64,000 bases of DNA, taken from Cladocopium goreaui (lineage: Eukaryota; Sar; Dinophyceae; Suessiales; Symbiodiniaceae). The notes under the pieces are model-generated. The model searched no databases. It was not told the origin of the DNA and was given only the letters and a program-made list of their open reading frames with translations. Positions within the stretch are counted from its first letter, which is position 1. Each line of letters opens with the position of its first letter. The stretch is from contig CAMXCT020002005.1 in assembly GCA_947184155.2 (NCBI GenBank), positions 55,792 to 119,791 of the forward strand, written 5' to 3'. This document shows positions 35,511-45,875 of the stretch, piece by piece. Made by a program: the position numbers and the translations under genes.

Positions 35511-37045
35511 GGCGACTTCGCCTGGCATTGAGAACGAAAGCGAACAAAAATCGTCGAGAAACGGCAGAAACAACATAGATCCATGGTCAATGATCAGAGT
35601 GGAAACGCGCTACTCTTGCAAACACATAATTAGAAATCCATTGCCTGATATCCCTCACATGTTGTAAAAAACTGGAACGCCAAAAACAAAGTATTCGTCT
35701 GGCATTGTGTTTTCATACGTTGCAAACCCGACTGCATGCCAAACTGGTGATGACTCTCCCACCAGCGTTTCCCGCCAACCTGGGGATGCCAAACCAATTG
35801 TTTCAACTACACTTGAGACCAGCAATAATGCAATCATTGATGGTTTCATTTGCTGAGGTTGCAAACTGCGTTTCATTCTTATATCCTACATTCAGCAAGG
35901 GTTAAATTATATTTCTTTGTTTGGCGCGGAATGCGTTTTTTGATTAGTTTTCAATCCAATCACGTCTTCAATTGTGAAAACACACCCGCACAAAAAACTC
36001 ACAGGATTTGAAGCAAATGAAAAGGGTTGCAAAATATCAAGTTGAATCGTGTTTTGTTTGCATAAAACTGTGCAATGTGAAAATCAAATCATAATTTGCG
36101 AGTGTTTGTGCTGATCGTTGATTGTCACATGGTGCCCGAAAGTGTGTTCAATATGATTTTCAAGAAAAACATGCCCCTCTATTTTGACGGCACTTCAAAG
36201 CTACATGCGATGAAATCAAACATGTACTACAGTACCCTACACAATTTCAAACAAGCATCATGCAAACATTCCACTTCAAACACCCCAACTTGTGCACATG
36301 CGCGCGTGGGCATTTTCACACGTGTTGGCATGGGTTTGAATGACAAATTCTAGGAGAGGTTCCCTTTGAAAAATGCACTCGTTTTCGACTGTTAATTTCG
36401 ATTTTGAGAAGCAATGGACGAAAATGACGCACCTGTTTTGTGCCCAAAAGGGCCTCGACGATCACAGAGTCATCCATGGTTTTCATGATGCTCAAACGTG
36501 ACACATGACAACTAAATTCATCTCGATTTGTGCTGTGAGCTGTGTCATCCTTGCAAGTCTGGGACATGAATAGGATCTACGGTACAAATTTTTGCGTTCC
36601 TCCTTTGGAATTTGAGTCCTCCAATCAAAGTCCAGCCTTGTCAACGCATGTGCAGCCATAGTTTGCTGGATAAGCATATCCGTCCCAGTTTCTTTTCCAT
36701 CATTGCATCAATGAGTTCATGTTTTCAACATGAATTTGAAACTGCAAAGACTCAAGCGAAAACGCTGCAGTCTATTTTCACTCGTGCCGAAAAGGGTCTC
36801 ACAAGTTTCAACTGCACATGCTGTTCATGTCAGTCTATGAAGTGAAATGACAAATGCAACTCTCTTATCGATTTGTGCGTGTCATCCTGGCACATGTGAG
36901 TGGGCTCCACAACTTTCCACACTCCTCCTTTGTGGTTTGAGCGTGGCTCATTCCACAACTCCAAAATTTTCACTTCTCAACGCAAATTTCAGCTCTGCTG
37001 TCTGACTCTGCATCATCCAGTGAAAATGTTTTCGAATTCAATCTT
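35511..37045. other. unassigned, 5' of the CDPK
   Basis: No gene or repeat recognised. It may hold the CDPK 5' flank. No spliced-leader relic was found here. Confidence 0.4.
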
Positions 37046-38150
37046 TCAAATCATCAAGCTCTGCATGTCTTCGACATAGAGCCTAAACCTGTCTCGACGT
37101 TCATCATCTCCTCTGTTACGGTGAAAACGATATAGCCTCTGGAATACGTTTCTGATCTCATTTGAAATTCTTGTACTGAATCCCTCTGTTAGAGTGGAAT
37201 CTAGCACCAGACAAATTGCCTGCTGAATCATGTTGGCCTCATGCCAGCGTTCTGCTGCAAGAGCTTGGTTCTGATCTGCCCTCATGTTCTGTAAGAGGGC
37301 TTCCATTCCAGTAGGTCTATTGGATTGGTTGTCCTCCACATCTGTTGTCGGACTTTCTTCTTCTCCTCCTTCGTGATCTTCTTGCTGATGTACAATTGGG
37401 TCAGTTGAATCTGCACGGTTTCTATGATTCCAAAGCACCAGGTTTCCTCTTTCTTGCGTTAGCATGTGTCGATACTGCTCGGCTGTCAGTTTAGCGTTCC
37501 TGACAAAACCACCTATCTCCATCAGTCCATACCTCACGCAATTTGAGGTTTCCTCCAGAGCATTGAAACCTTCTATAGTTTCCTGTTCAAAACCAGTCTG
37601 TCTAGCCATCACCGTGTCAATTCTGTTTGACGCATCTGTTGCCAAAGCGTTGCAATCTTCTATTCTTCCATTCAAATCAGCTGCATACTCATAGTGATCG
37701 GCTAACTGGATCTGGGCTTGCTCCAACTCGTTTGAAACTCCCAGCACTTGGTTCTCCAGTTTCTTGATTTTCTCTTCAATCCACTTCCATGCTCTGAATG
37801 CCAGCTTTGAAAACACAGTACCCATGCAAATCACCAAAACCGCAATTGCAAATGAAAACCATGATGTGTCCTTGGTCTCATTGTCCATGTTTGCGCAATC
37901 TGATTGCGCCATCGCCGCAACCGGTCCTGCTGACTCAAGACCCCCAGCAACTCCCATGGCAATACTCATGCGTAAAATGGCTTTGGAAATTCTTTTCAAT
38001 TGTTGGGAATTCAATCTCCTCTCATCTTGAATTGCATACTCATTTACTCCAACCCTTGAAAAGTCTGCAATGAAAACCAGTTCACATTCATATAACAAAT
38101 AGAACAACCTCTGTCTGCTCAAAGCTTTTGTCCCGATGTCTTCTCCTGTA
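37046..38150 (-). CDS. Copia RNase H tail with membrane and coiled-coil extension
   Basis: The frame starts in the RNase H tail (DIGTKALSRQRLFYLLYE, the end motif of Copia pol). It runs on for about 340 residues into a segment not usual in Copia pol: one strong membrane helix (FAIAVLVICMGTVF), then a predicted coiled coil (EKIKKLENQVLGVSNELEQ), an acidic linker (EDHEGGEEESPTTDVED) and a second helical region. TAG or TGA-bounded only at 37046. It could be a fused accessory or envelope-like domain, or a host-derived extension. Confidence 0.65.
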
Positions 38151-38862
38151 TCCATAACAGTTTTCCCGACAGATGCCTCACCTTACCTGACCCTTGCCTG
38201 CTTGCCAATTGCCTTGCTGAGCTTGAGTCGGTAAACTGAAAATGTTCCAAATGTTCATCCAAAACAAAAGCAGCACATGCCTTGATGAATATTCCATCGC
38301 AAACGCAGCTAACCAAACTATGAAGTTCACTTGAGCTAAGTGATACAACTCGTTGACTTCGGCTGATTGAATACATGAAGCATCCATTGATGAAGTGTAT
38401 CCCACATGATGTTGAGCGACGTGTCTGCTTGTTTGCACTCCAATCGGCATCGCTGAAGCTCTCAAGTACCCATCGGTGTTGTCCACTAGAAATCACCTTT
38501 CCTTGACCATCTTCAGGAAACGGCAGGTGCAAACCAATGTCCCCCACAGATTTCATGAAGCCTACCATCTTGCGTGGGCGTGCAAGTGAAGTCAAAGTGG
38601 GAGCACTCATGTATGACGCCAGCTCCTTTATGGTATACATCAAATATGGCCTTTCACGGCCTGCATACAGACATAGGTCCACAACTGAGCGGTATCCCTT
38701 GGAGTCTTTCTCTGAAAGTCTTTTAGAATTGTCAGACAACTGGATACTTGCATCGCATGGCACTTTCTGTGATCGTGCCGATCCAAGCATCCTCTGAAAC
38801 AAAGAAACCACTTTGTCCACAGTTGTACCCGAGGCTAAACCTAGGCCATCTCCAACCTCCAT
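38119..38862 (-). pseudogene. Copia RNase H, frameshifted
   Basis: Encodes SKGYRSVVDLCLYAGRERPY, ESFSDADWSANKQTRRSTS (RNase H catalytic Asp), VVSLSSSELHSLVS and SGKLLWIQEK. After LLWIQEK the sequence expected before DIGTK is missing and the frame changes, so a short deletion or frameshift joins this frame to the one at 37046-38150. Confidence 0.85.
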
Positions 38863-39610
38863 GATTTTCCTCCTCAGGAAGGTATGCTTGATTCTGGGCC
38901 TTTCAACTCATCATGACTCACTGAAAATCTCTCTTTCATCTTCTTCAGAAAAACGTTGTTCCAGAAGATTTCAATCCCACAAAAAGGATGTCATCGACAT
39001 GTATCATGATCGTGGCCTCAGGTGTTCTCGCCAAGCATGGTTGCTCCGGGCAAAACTCGAAATTCATGCTTTCCATCAAGAATGATTTCAAACACAAAAA
39101 CTACTGTTTTGCTTCAAGACGTTGGCCTGGGAGATTTCTCTTTATGATAAAAGGCTGTCCCTGCAAAACCACACGCACCGGATCATCTTGTTCAACCTGC
39201 AGAAAGGCATCACGCACATCCAAGCTTCCCATAACAACATCGTAATCCTCCTTGCATGCTGTCTCACAAATCTTGCTTTTCATTCCAAGATATTTCAACT
39301 GCAGAAGGTTTGCTGTATGGGTTTCAGTGGCAGGACTGAATGTGTCCAATCTTTTCGTTGTTGCAAATTCACGCGCCACCAGTCTGGATCTGCGCATCCA
39401 TCTTTTCCTTTTACCTTCACCTTCTCCATAAGACTTCAAACGCCAATCCCTGACCATCTTTGTAGGCAAAGAACCTGTGATTTCGCCTTGGAACTCGGAT
39501 TGTGGCACCAAGACTTGCATGCTGCACAAACGGTCAATCTCCACCTTATCTGCAAGGTCATCAATCCAATTTTCTCTGCCAGGCGCGGGTTGATCTGTGT
39601 CTGACCACAA
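38863..39610 (-). pseudogene. Copia reverse transcriptase, interrupted
   Basis: 39101-39610 has RSRLVAREFA, DTFSPATETHTANLLQLKYL and SLDVRDAFLQVEQDDP, the N-terminal half of a Copia RT. The catalytic motif HVDDILFVG is found near 38990-39010 in another frame, and the expected middle region is short. A decayed member of the same class as the element at 26797-29646, but a different subfamily. Confidence 0.85.
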
Positions 39611-39933
39611 ATACTAGGGAGGTCCACTGGAGCGAAGCCACTTTGCAGCTCAGTTTGCGGTCCCAGAAATAGGACCGGCTAAAACAAGTTTGTTTGCAAA
39701 AAGATCGTGCGGCAGTCTTGTAGTTCACGGGGCGCTGATGCATGTCCACACGCATGTCGTTTAGAGTTCGTCAGGTGGACAGTTGAGTAGGTGAAGCCAG
39801 GCAGGTAGGTAGTCATCGCATTCAGCCTGGCATCACCCAGTGATCCATGCCCCCCATGCCAGTTCACCTTGAGTGGGCATCCTATCCTTGGGAATCTGTG
39901 TTGGGGTGATTTTGGGGACGACTGTAGTCTGTT
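39611..39933. other. unassigned spacer
   Basis: Between the Copia relic and the small three-exon gene. A further minus-strand frame here has no motif. Nothing else recognised. Confidence 0.35.
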
Positions 39934-40331
39934 ATGTGTGAGGCCGTGCTGTGTGAACAGCTCCAAGATTTGAAGCACAAGCATGAAGCTGCGAAGAAAG
40001 CAGCCCGCGAAGCCAAGAAGATGGAAAAGAATGCCCTCCGCAAACGGACCCGTCTAATCAAGGTGCCTCTCTGCCTCTGCGTGAGTGCTGGGCGGACTTT
40101 CACGTGCAGGACGCTGTGTGTCCTCATGTTCATGAATGGCAGGCTGCCAAAGGGTTGTCAAAGGCAGATCTGCAACTCCTAGATGCAAAGAGCAAGGAAG
40201 TTGAGGAGGCCGGGTGGCCTTCTTTTGATTGTGTAAGATCATTCCCAGCGTCTCCCCCATTTTCGTTTTCATGCTTTCGCTTTCCATCCAAGGCAAAGGA
40301 AGTGGAGGGGCCGGCCTCCGAGGCTAAGTGA
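39934..40331 (+). CDS. small basic helical protein, three exons
   Basis: Exon 1 39934-40062 starts at ATG (MCEAVLCEQLQDLKHKHE) and is strongly Lys/Arg/Ala/Glu-rich (AAREAKKMEKNALRKRTR), ending AAG before GT. Exon 2 40143-40208 (AAKGLSKADLQLLDAKSKEV) follows an AG acceptor and ends GAG before a GC donor. Exon 3 40293-40331 (AKEVEGPASEAK, TGA) follows AAG. Phase is 0 throughout, giving 77 aa. All helix-forming, probably a coiled coil or nucleic-acid binder. No family recognised. It is the nearest coding unit 5' of the Rep region and shares its strand. Confidence 0.6.
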
Positions 40332-40730
40332 GAGCAACTGTATGTGTGTAAAGAGCATTTTTCGACCTTCCTCCATTTTTCGAGCTGGCAAGCAGACGCA
40401 TGGAGCCGAAGTTTTGCCCATTGTAACTCGAGGCCAATCTGCTGGGAAAAAGAGCTGTCATTTTGCAGCTTCTTTGTAAGATGAGCAATGTCGCTCACAG
40501 TTTCGGAAAGAAATTGCTCTAGTGACTTAATCTCTACAATGCTGCAAATTTTGTCACTGTTTCTGGACGGTGTGTAATGTACAGCGACTACTTGTAGTTT
40601 TGTTGCTCAAAACATACGCGTGGTTTTGCGTGTGGCCATGTTCACGCAGAAGCGCGGGAATTTGTGTGCAGCACATAAGCAACCAGAAACATTTGCACTC
40701 GTTGGGTAGTGAATCGTTGGGTGTAGGCGC
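40332..40730. other. unassigned spacer
   Basis: No motif-bearing frame. Possible 3' UTR of the gene ending at 40331. Confidence 0.35.
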
Positions 40731-41333
40731 GCTCCCTACAAGGGGATATGCAGGTGGTAGGTGTGACTTGGAATTGTCATAGGTGGAGGTTTGTGGGTCG
40801 TAGGTGCGCTCCCTATACAAGGAGATTTCCAGGTCGCAGGTGTGACCTGGAAGGGTCGTAGGTGGAGGTTTCAGGGTCGTAGGCGGCCTTGCAGGGTTGC
40901 AGGTGGGGTGTACCTTACACACCGTGGTGGTGGTACACCTTAAACACTGGTGTGGTTCACCTTAAACACCGGGTGGTGGTACACCTTAAACACTGGTGTG
41001 GTTCACCTTAAACACCGTGGTGGTGGTACACCTTAAACACTGGTGTGGTTCACCTTAAACACCGGGGGTGTGGTACACCTTAAACACCGGTGTGGTTCAC
41101 CTTAAAACACCAGGGGTGTGGTACACCTTAAACACCGGTGTGGTTCACCTTAAACACCAGGGGTGTGGTACACCTTAAACACCGGTGTGGTTCACCTTAA
41201 ACACCATGGTGGTGGTACACCTTAAACACCGGTGTGGTTCACCTTAAACACCAGGGGTGTGGTACACCTTAAACACCGGTGTGGTTCACCTTAAACACCA
41301 GGGGTGTGGTACACGTTAAACACCGGTGTGAAC
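40730..41333. repeat. GTAGGTG-type repeats, then 46-bp minisatellite with CACCTTAAACACC
   Basis: 40730-40905 holds two copies of a GCGCTCCCTA...AAGG...GTGTGACTTGGA unit. 40905-41333 is a regular array of alternating GGTGTGGTTCACCTTAAACACC and GGTGTGGTACACCTTAAACACC half-units (about 23 bp each). Every half-unit has a small GGTG...CACC inverted repeat. Confidence 0.9.
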
Positions 41334-41642
41334 GGGTTGGCTTTCAAAAACCATTGGTGGGTGGGTGGGAAGAGTTCCGTATGCACCGTTTCACCCGTGC
41401 GTCGGCACACTAACGGGTTAATAACGGCATGGAGCCGTACTTCCTTGGAATAGTTGCAGGACGTACGGATACGTTACGCTTGCGCTGGGAGTTCTAGACT
41501 CCAACTATCTTCGGCGTGTAACTCGTTGCTTGTGCGGTGACCGACTTTATGTACCTCCAAGCATTGTCGCGTTGCGTGCGTTCGCGCCCTTTGCAAACCA
41601 AACATCTCCAAACAAGTTGGGTTTCGTTATTCTTTTGCTTTG

Positions 41643-42002
41643 ATGTCATGTCAAGCGTTTTGTAGCTTCAGTGTGACTTTTGCTGCTTTGTGTTTTCATA
41701 CTGTTGGTGTAACAATGCAACAACGTTTCATTCCATTGCCTCGCGGTGGGTCTGAGTTCCTTGTACCTTCAAAGAAGATAGGTTGTGATTTGAACAAGCT
41801 CAGTTCTGTTTTGCAAGCCTTTCACAACCAGACTTGGCAATTGTGGGGTTGTGCAGTAGCCGTTTGTACCACCATGACGTGTATTTGGGTTTGCAGTTGT
41901 TTATTGCTTTTTTGGGTTGCCGATGTCGTGACCTGTTCTTGTCAATGTAGCACCTGTTCTTGTCAATGTAGCACCTGTTCTTGTCAATGTGAGTGCTCTT
42001 AG
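41643..42002 (+). CDS. possible Cys-rich membrane ORF
   Basis: ATG at 41643 opens 119 codons. There is an N-terminal hydrophobic stretch, a central segment with RFIPLPRGGSEFLVPSKK, a membrane-type helix (TCIWVCSCLLLFWVADVV) and a tail of three near-identical 21-nt repeats that encode CSCQCST units. No homologue recognised. Position 5' of the origin-like module suggests it may be part of the Rep element, but the terminal repeats could equally be chance minisatellite. Confidence 0.35.
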   Translation: MSCQAFCSFSVTFAALCFHTVGVTMQQRFIPLPRGGSEFLVPSKKIGCDLNKLSSVLQAFHNQTWQLWGCAVAVCTTMTCIWVCSCLLLFWVADVVTCSCQCSTCSCQCSTCSCQCECS

Positions 42003-42367
42003 TGGCTGCAGCCGTTTCTCTAGTCACCACAGCACAAGTGACCATTTGTTGTTGGAGTGCGCCGTGCGGACCCCAAAGCAGCTAGTCACATGTGAGAGAG
42101 ACCATGAGACTGGATGGACTAGGACAGCTCGGATTTGTCAGACAGTAGGTTGCATTATAGGAGCCATTCGTGTCAGGAACGATCGTTGTTGCCCCACATT
42201 GCAAGTAGTTTCGCAGAGCTAAAGCTAGGACACACGATTGTAGCCAATTTTTTCCCCATGGTTCCGGTGTCGCCAAGGTCGCACTTCTTCTGGAACTTCC
42301 AGGCAAGAATGGGCGTGCTGCGTGCTGATAGTCGGGCTTGAGTCTTTTGTCTGTACCCCTTTCCCCC

Positions 42368-42604
42368 CTAGACTCCTAACGTTTGTGAACTCTGAAGCAT
42401 GTACACCGACAATTCCGTACATCCCCCTAATCAATAATAGTACTAATTTAAAACGGGATGGAGTAGGCAATTAGACTGCAGAAAGCGTCTGGAAATCTCA
42501 ATTTTCTTGTTCGTCTTACTCCGACCTGTTGCCTGAAATGTCTTTCTGCCTATAGGATCTAGGGGCATCACTTTGCCGGGAGTAGCGGAGTAGGCGGAGT
42601 AGCA
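42368..42604 (+). promoter_or_regulatory. origin-like module upstream of the Rep gene
   Basis: Elements in order: CTAGACTCCTAAC (42368-42380); apex TAGTACTAA (42438-42446), followed by AAAACGGGATGGAGTAGG; inverted iteron CTTACTCCG (42515-42523); three GGAGTAG iterons at 42579, 42587 and 42596. The nonamer resembles the TAGTATTAC/TAATATTAC nick site of CRESS-DNA viruses. The left stem arm is eroded here compared with the array copies. Order and spacing match the modules in the tandem array. Confidence 0.7.
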
Positions 42605-42714
42605 GCTGGACATCATGGTTTTTGTGCTGTTTTTTTGCCACATCCAAAGGCTGTTGCCGCCATTTTTGTTGTTCGAGGGTGACTTGACGTGGCAACTCCT
42701 GTTTGTGCAAAGTC

Positions 42715-44115
42715 ATGGGGTGCTCGGCAGTGCTTGTGGCCAAACGAGCTCTTGTAGCTCTATTGCATGCCTTGGCTCCGCTCTACAACGTGCAGTCGAG
42801 TTGCACACGGGATTCCAGCGATGATGACATTGTGAAAGTGTTCCGGAAGCTTGTGTTGAAGACTCATCCAGATCGTGGCGGAGATGTGCGGCACCAACAG
42901 CAATTGAATGAAGCTAGAGCCTCTTGGGAGCTTGCGAAGAAAAAAGCTCGTGATGGCTCTGCTGCCAGCAGAAGTGCGGAGCATCCTTTGTCAATGGTTC
43001 CAGCTCCTGCGCAGCGCAATGAGTATCGGGTACGAGGCACATCAGTCTTTCTTACTTACAATGGGTTTGCTGATCCGGCCCAATGGCTTGCCTTGAATGT
43101 CTTTGTCCTCAATCACCTCCAGCCTTGGAAAGTGCGCCATTGGTGCACGACATTGGAGACTTGTGCGTCAGGCAAATTCCATGCCCATGTCATGCTCCAG
43201 TTCAAGTCCGAAGTTGATAGAACCGTTTCTGCTTTTGTTTTCGAAAGGCTTAAACCAAATGTCTCGCCAACGGACTTGTGTGGCGATGGTTTGTGCAGGA
43301 AGAAACTGCAGATGAGCATAGACCGTGGAATTTTCTATGTCTGGGCAAACAAAATTGGCACGGCTCGCCTGTCTTGTGGCGGACTCTGTGTGGCCGGAAA
43401 CTATGCCCCTGTCTGGACAGACGAGCTGTTTCGTTACCAGGTCTTGGGCGCATGGCCTGAGAAGCTTTGGAAGCAACGGAAAGTCACAACGGAGGTGTAC
43501 AAGGAGTACTTGTACTTGACTAGGGATGGCGTACCAGCCCGAAAACGCAACTTAGACGCTGTCGTGCAAGAAGAAGAAAAGCAAGAGCTTCAGGCCCTCA
43601 TTGCCAGCAACACGAAGAGAATCAGATCCAATCCTGAACTCTACAAAACGTTTCCGGAAATTGCAGAGGTGACCGCTTGGCTGAAGCTTTTCGAGATGGA
43701 TGCCTTGCGGTATCCTGTTTTGTTGCTCCTGGGTGCCTCTATGTCTGGCAAGACCGAATATGCCAACTCCTTGTTTCGAAGCCCGTTGGAACTCAAGGTT
43801 GGTCCCCTCCTGCATTTCCCTGACGGTTTGCGTGAATTCAATCGGAAGATCCACGATGGCATCATTTTAGACGATGTCCGAGATTTGAGCTTTTTGACGG
43901 AGAACCAGGACAAGATTCAAGGCAAATACAATGTACAGCTGGAGTTTGGTGTCACGCCTGGTGGCCAATGTAAATATGAGAAATATCTGTTCCGAATTCC
44001 AATTGTAGCGACATTGAATTACTCCACGCAAAATTTGTCATTGCTGGACACGCATGATTGGCTTTCCAAGGCTGGCAATCGTGTTGTGGTGCATTTCCGT
44101 GCTTTTGTTGCTTAA
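42715..44115 (+). CDS. J-domain-Rep fusion: CRESS-type HUH endonuclease plus SF3 helicase
   Basis: An intact, intronless frame of 466 aa from the first ATG (42715). Residue numbers here count from that Met. J-domain: helix KVFRKLVLK followed by HPDRGGD (HPD 51-53), then QLNEARASWELAKK. HUH endonuclease: motif I FLTYNG (112-117), motif II HAHVMLQF (156-163) with both metal-binding His, motif III FYVWANK (207-213), where Tyr208 and Lys213 have an unusual Y-x4-K spacing. SF3 helicase: Walker A GASMSGKT (340-347), Walker B GIILDDV (382-388), motif C IPIVATLN (428-435) and a possible Arg finger near 456. Expected role: nick a hairpin origin and unwind DNA for rolling-circle replication; the J-domain would recruit Hsp70. 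All three domains look active. The origin module ends 110 bp upstream. Confidence 0.9.
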   Translation: MGCSAVLVAKRALVALLHALAPLYNVQSSCTRDSSDDDIVKVFRKLVLKTHPDRGGDVRHQQQLNEARASWELAKKKARDGSAASRSAEHPLSMVPAPAQRNEYRVRGTSVFLTYNGFADPAQWLALNVFVLNHLQPWKVRHWCTTLETCASGKFHAHVMLQFKSEVDRTVSAFVFERLKPNVSPTDLCGDGLCRKKLQMSIDRGIFYVWANKIGTARLSCGGLCVAGNYAPVWTDELFRYQVLGAWPEKLWKQRKVTTEVYKEYLYLTRDGVPARKRNLDAVVQEEEKQELQALIASNTKRIRSNPELYKTFPEIAEVTAWLKLFEMDALRYPVLLLLGASMSGKTEYANSLFRSPLELKVGPLLHFPDGLREFNRKIHDGIILDDVRDLSFLTENQDKIQGKYNVQLEFGVTPGGQCKYEKYLFRIPIVATLNYSTQNLSLLDTHDWLSKAGNRVVVHFRAFVA

Positions 44116-44574
44116 TTAGGAACAGGTTGTTTGTCCTCCGAGCGAAAACGTTTGGATTGCTAATGTGTCTCTCTGAAATTCGCTTGCAAGCTGCATGTTA
44201 AGATTACCCAGTCCAGCGTGGTTGAGAAAACAGCAGCCTGAAGCCACTGCTCAGGGAACCGCGGAAAGTGTTTTTGCTGCAGGCGTTTGCACGGGCGGGT
44301 GCCATTGGGTTTGTTGTTTCAGGGCCAAACATGTTATCAGCGATTCTGTTCGCATGGAAGAAGTCTGGGGTTTGTGATACGCTGCTTTGTTGTGGCGTGC
44401 TTGCAGGTGATGCCGCCCAAAGCAAAGGCAAAGGCAGCTGGCAAGCAGAATGCGCTGCAGGCTGAGGGCTGGTGTTGCTCTGGTGGTTCTGGGTCTAATG
44501 TGGGAGGTCCTGTTTTTGGTACCGTTTGCTGCTCCTTGGATTGGCTTCGGAGTTTTGGGCCTCCCCTGTATCTC
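44116..44574. other. spacer 3' of Rep
   Basis: No long gene. Holds a candidate short exon (44410-44460). The sequence between has acceptor-like TTTGCTGCAGG and TTGCAGG tracts. It may be the 3' part of the Rep element. Confidence 0.35.
44410..44460 (+). CDS. possible short lysine-rich first exon
   Basis: ATG at 44410, right after a TTGCAGG acceptor-like sequence, encodes MPPKAKAKAAGKQNALQ and stops at CAG before a GC donor. A basic N-terminus directly 3' of a Rep gene is where CRESS elements often carry a capsid gene, but no downstream exon was found. Weak. Confidence 0.25.
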
Positions 44575-45309
44575 TGAACCGAACTCCAGAGATGCTTGCA
44601 TAGACCACGTTACTAAATCTCCGATGTAGGTTGACCACCCAAGATTTCGAGCTCTCTGTTGCTCCATTTTGCTGTCAGGTGTTGGTGGATTACCTATCCA
44701 TTTTTCTGAGCGTGCAAAAACGTCTAACGTGCCATCCCCATTGGTTCCTACGTGCATTGGATTGTATCCATTTGGGAACATACCATCCCTTTGACCAAAC
44801 AACTCAGGCACACCCCTCACTTGGTTCACTTGCTCTCCTAATGCCTGTCTCAACCTCAGCACCTGCATAGGGTCCAAACCTTGCGTCATCCTAAGGATTT
44901 CCTGCATTCGTTCATTCTGTGGTGTCACACCGCCAACATTCGGTCCTTGACAACCTGTCAGTCCTTGTCGTTCCAGTCCTACCTGACCTCGACCTTGACT
45001 CAAGTTCTGTCCTTGACCTGAAACACATGGCATTCCTTGACCACAGCCTTGACCTGAACATGCAGTTCCTAAACATGCACCTTGCTGAACTCCACAGCCT
45101 GTGCAACCTTGAAATCCTTGACATCCTTGTTGAAAACCGTGGCATGCACCCTGCTGAACTCCACAGCCCGTGCATCCACTAAAACCTTGACATGCACCTT
45201 GTTGAAACCCACAACCTGTGCAACCTGTCACACCTTGGAAACTTTGTCCATTCAAACTCACATTTCTTGGGCTACTTTGGCCATACATTCCGTAGTTTCT
45301 TGGATCCAT
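44575..45309 (-). pseudogene. Gag-like ORF of a dinoflagellate Copia element
   Basis: ATG at 45307-45309 (MDPRNYGMYGQ) follows a TTTCAG acceptor. Then come four to five CTGCG(V/F)QQGAC repeats, a Gln/Gly-rich stretch, a helical segment (RMQEILRMTQGLDPMQVLRL) and a C-terminal block RARNLGWSTYIGDLVTWSMQ followed by ASLEFGSEI. That last block has the Trp/helix pattern I associate with Gag of dinoflagellate Copia elements (from memory). The frame stays open to 44251 with altered composition, probably non-coding. It lies antisense between the Rep gene and the array. Confidence 0.5.
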
Positions 45310-45875
45310 GAGACCTCCTTGTCTCCTTTCAGGACCGTACCCGGCAGTCATCGGCAGCATTGACGGCCAGCAACTAAGGTCCCGGCACCAACTAAGTTCC
45401 CAGCTGTCGTGCCTAGAATTCCTACTCCTGCCCTGCATTTACATTACCGGTTGGCGAAGTCGCTTCAGCACCATTCGCTTGACCTGCTTCTAGCCTAGTC
45501 GGCGAACCTGGTGGCATCGGCATTCCTAATCCTGGTGGTTGCATCTCAGCTCCTGAATTACCTCCTCCCTGGATCATCTTACTCGTGTCCTACGCGTGAG
45601 CCGAAGCTCCGCTACCATGCGAAAATTCAGGCTTACAACCACTAGCCGCGACGCTCGCGAACGCCAATCCTACGCGTTGGGGTCCGAGCCTAAGCGGCGA
45701 TGCCGATGAATAAACTTGCAAACACACGCAAGTCAAAAACCCACAAATTCTCACTTGACCTCGCTCTCACCTTTTTCTCGCAACACACGAAAAGACAGGT
45801 AAAGTGTCTTAGGCTGTCTGCTAACCTCTGTGCCGTGTTGTCCTTGCCTCTTTTATTCTGTCGTGCAACATGCTT
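45310..45875. other. spacer before the tandem array
   Basis: No motif-bearing frame. The minus-strand Gag-like frame stays open upstream to ATG at 45436-45438. Nothing else recognised. Confidence 0.35.

Noticed and set aside
42715-44115. Reading the Rep gene as an endogenous polyomavirus T antigen because of J-domain plus SF3 helicase
   Set aside because: The middle domain has complete HUH nuclease motifs and the helicase looks CRESS-type; the upstream hairpin and iterons also fit a CRESS origin.
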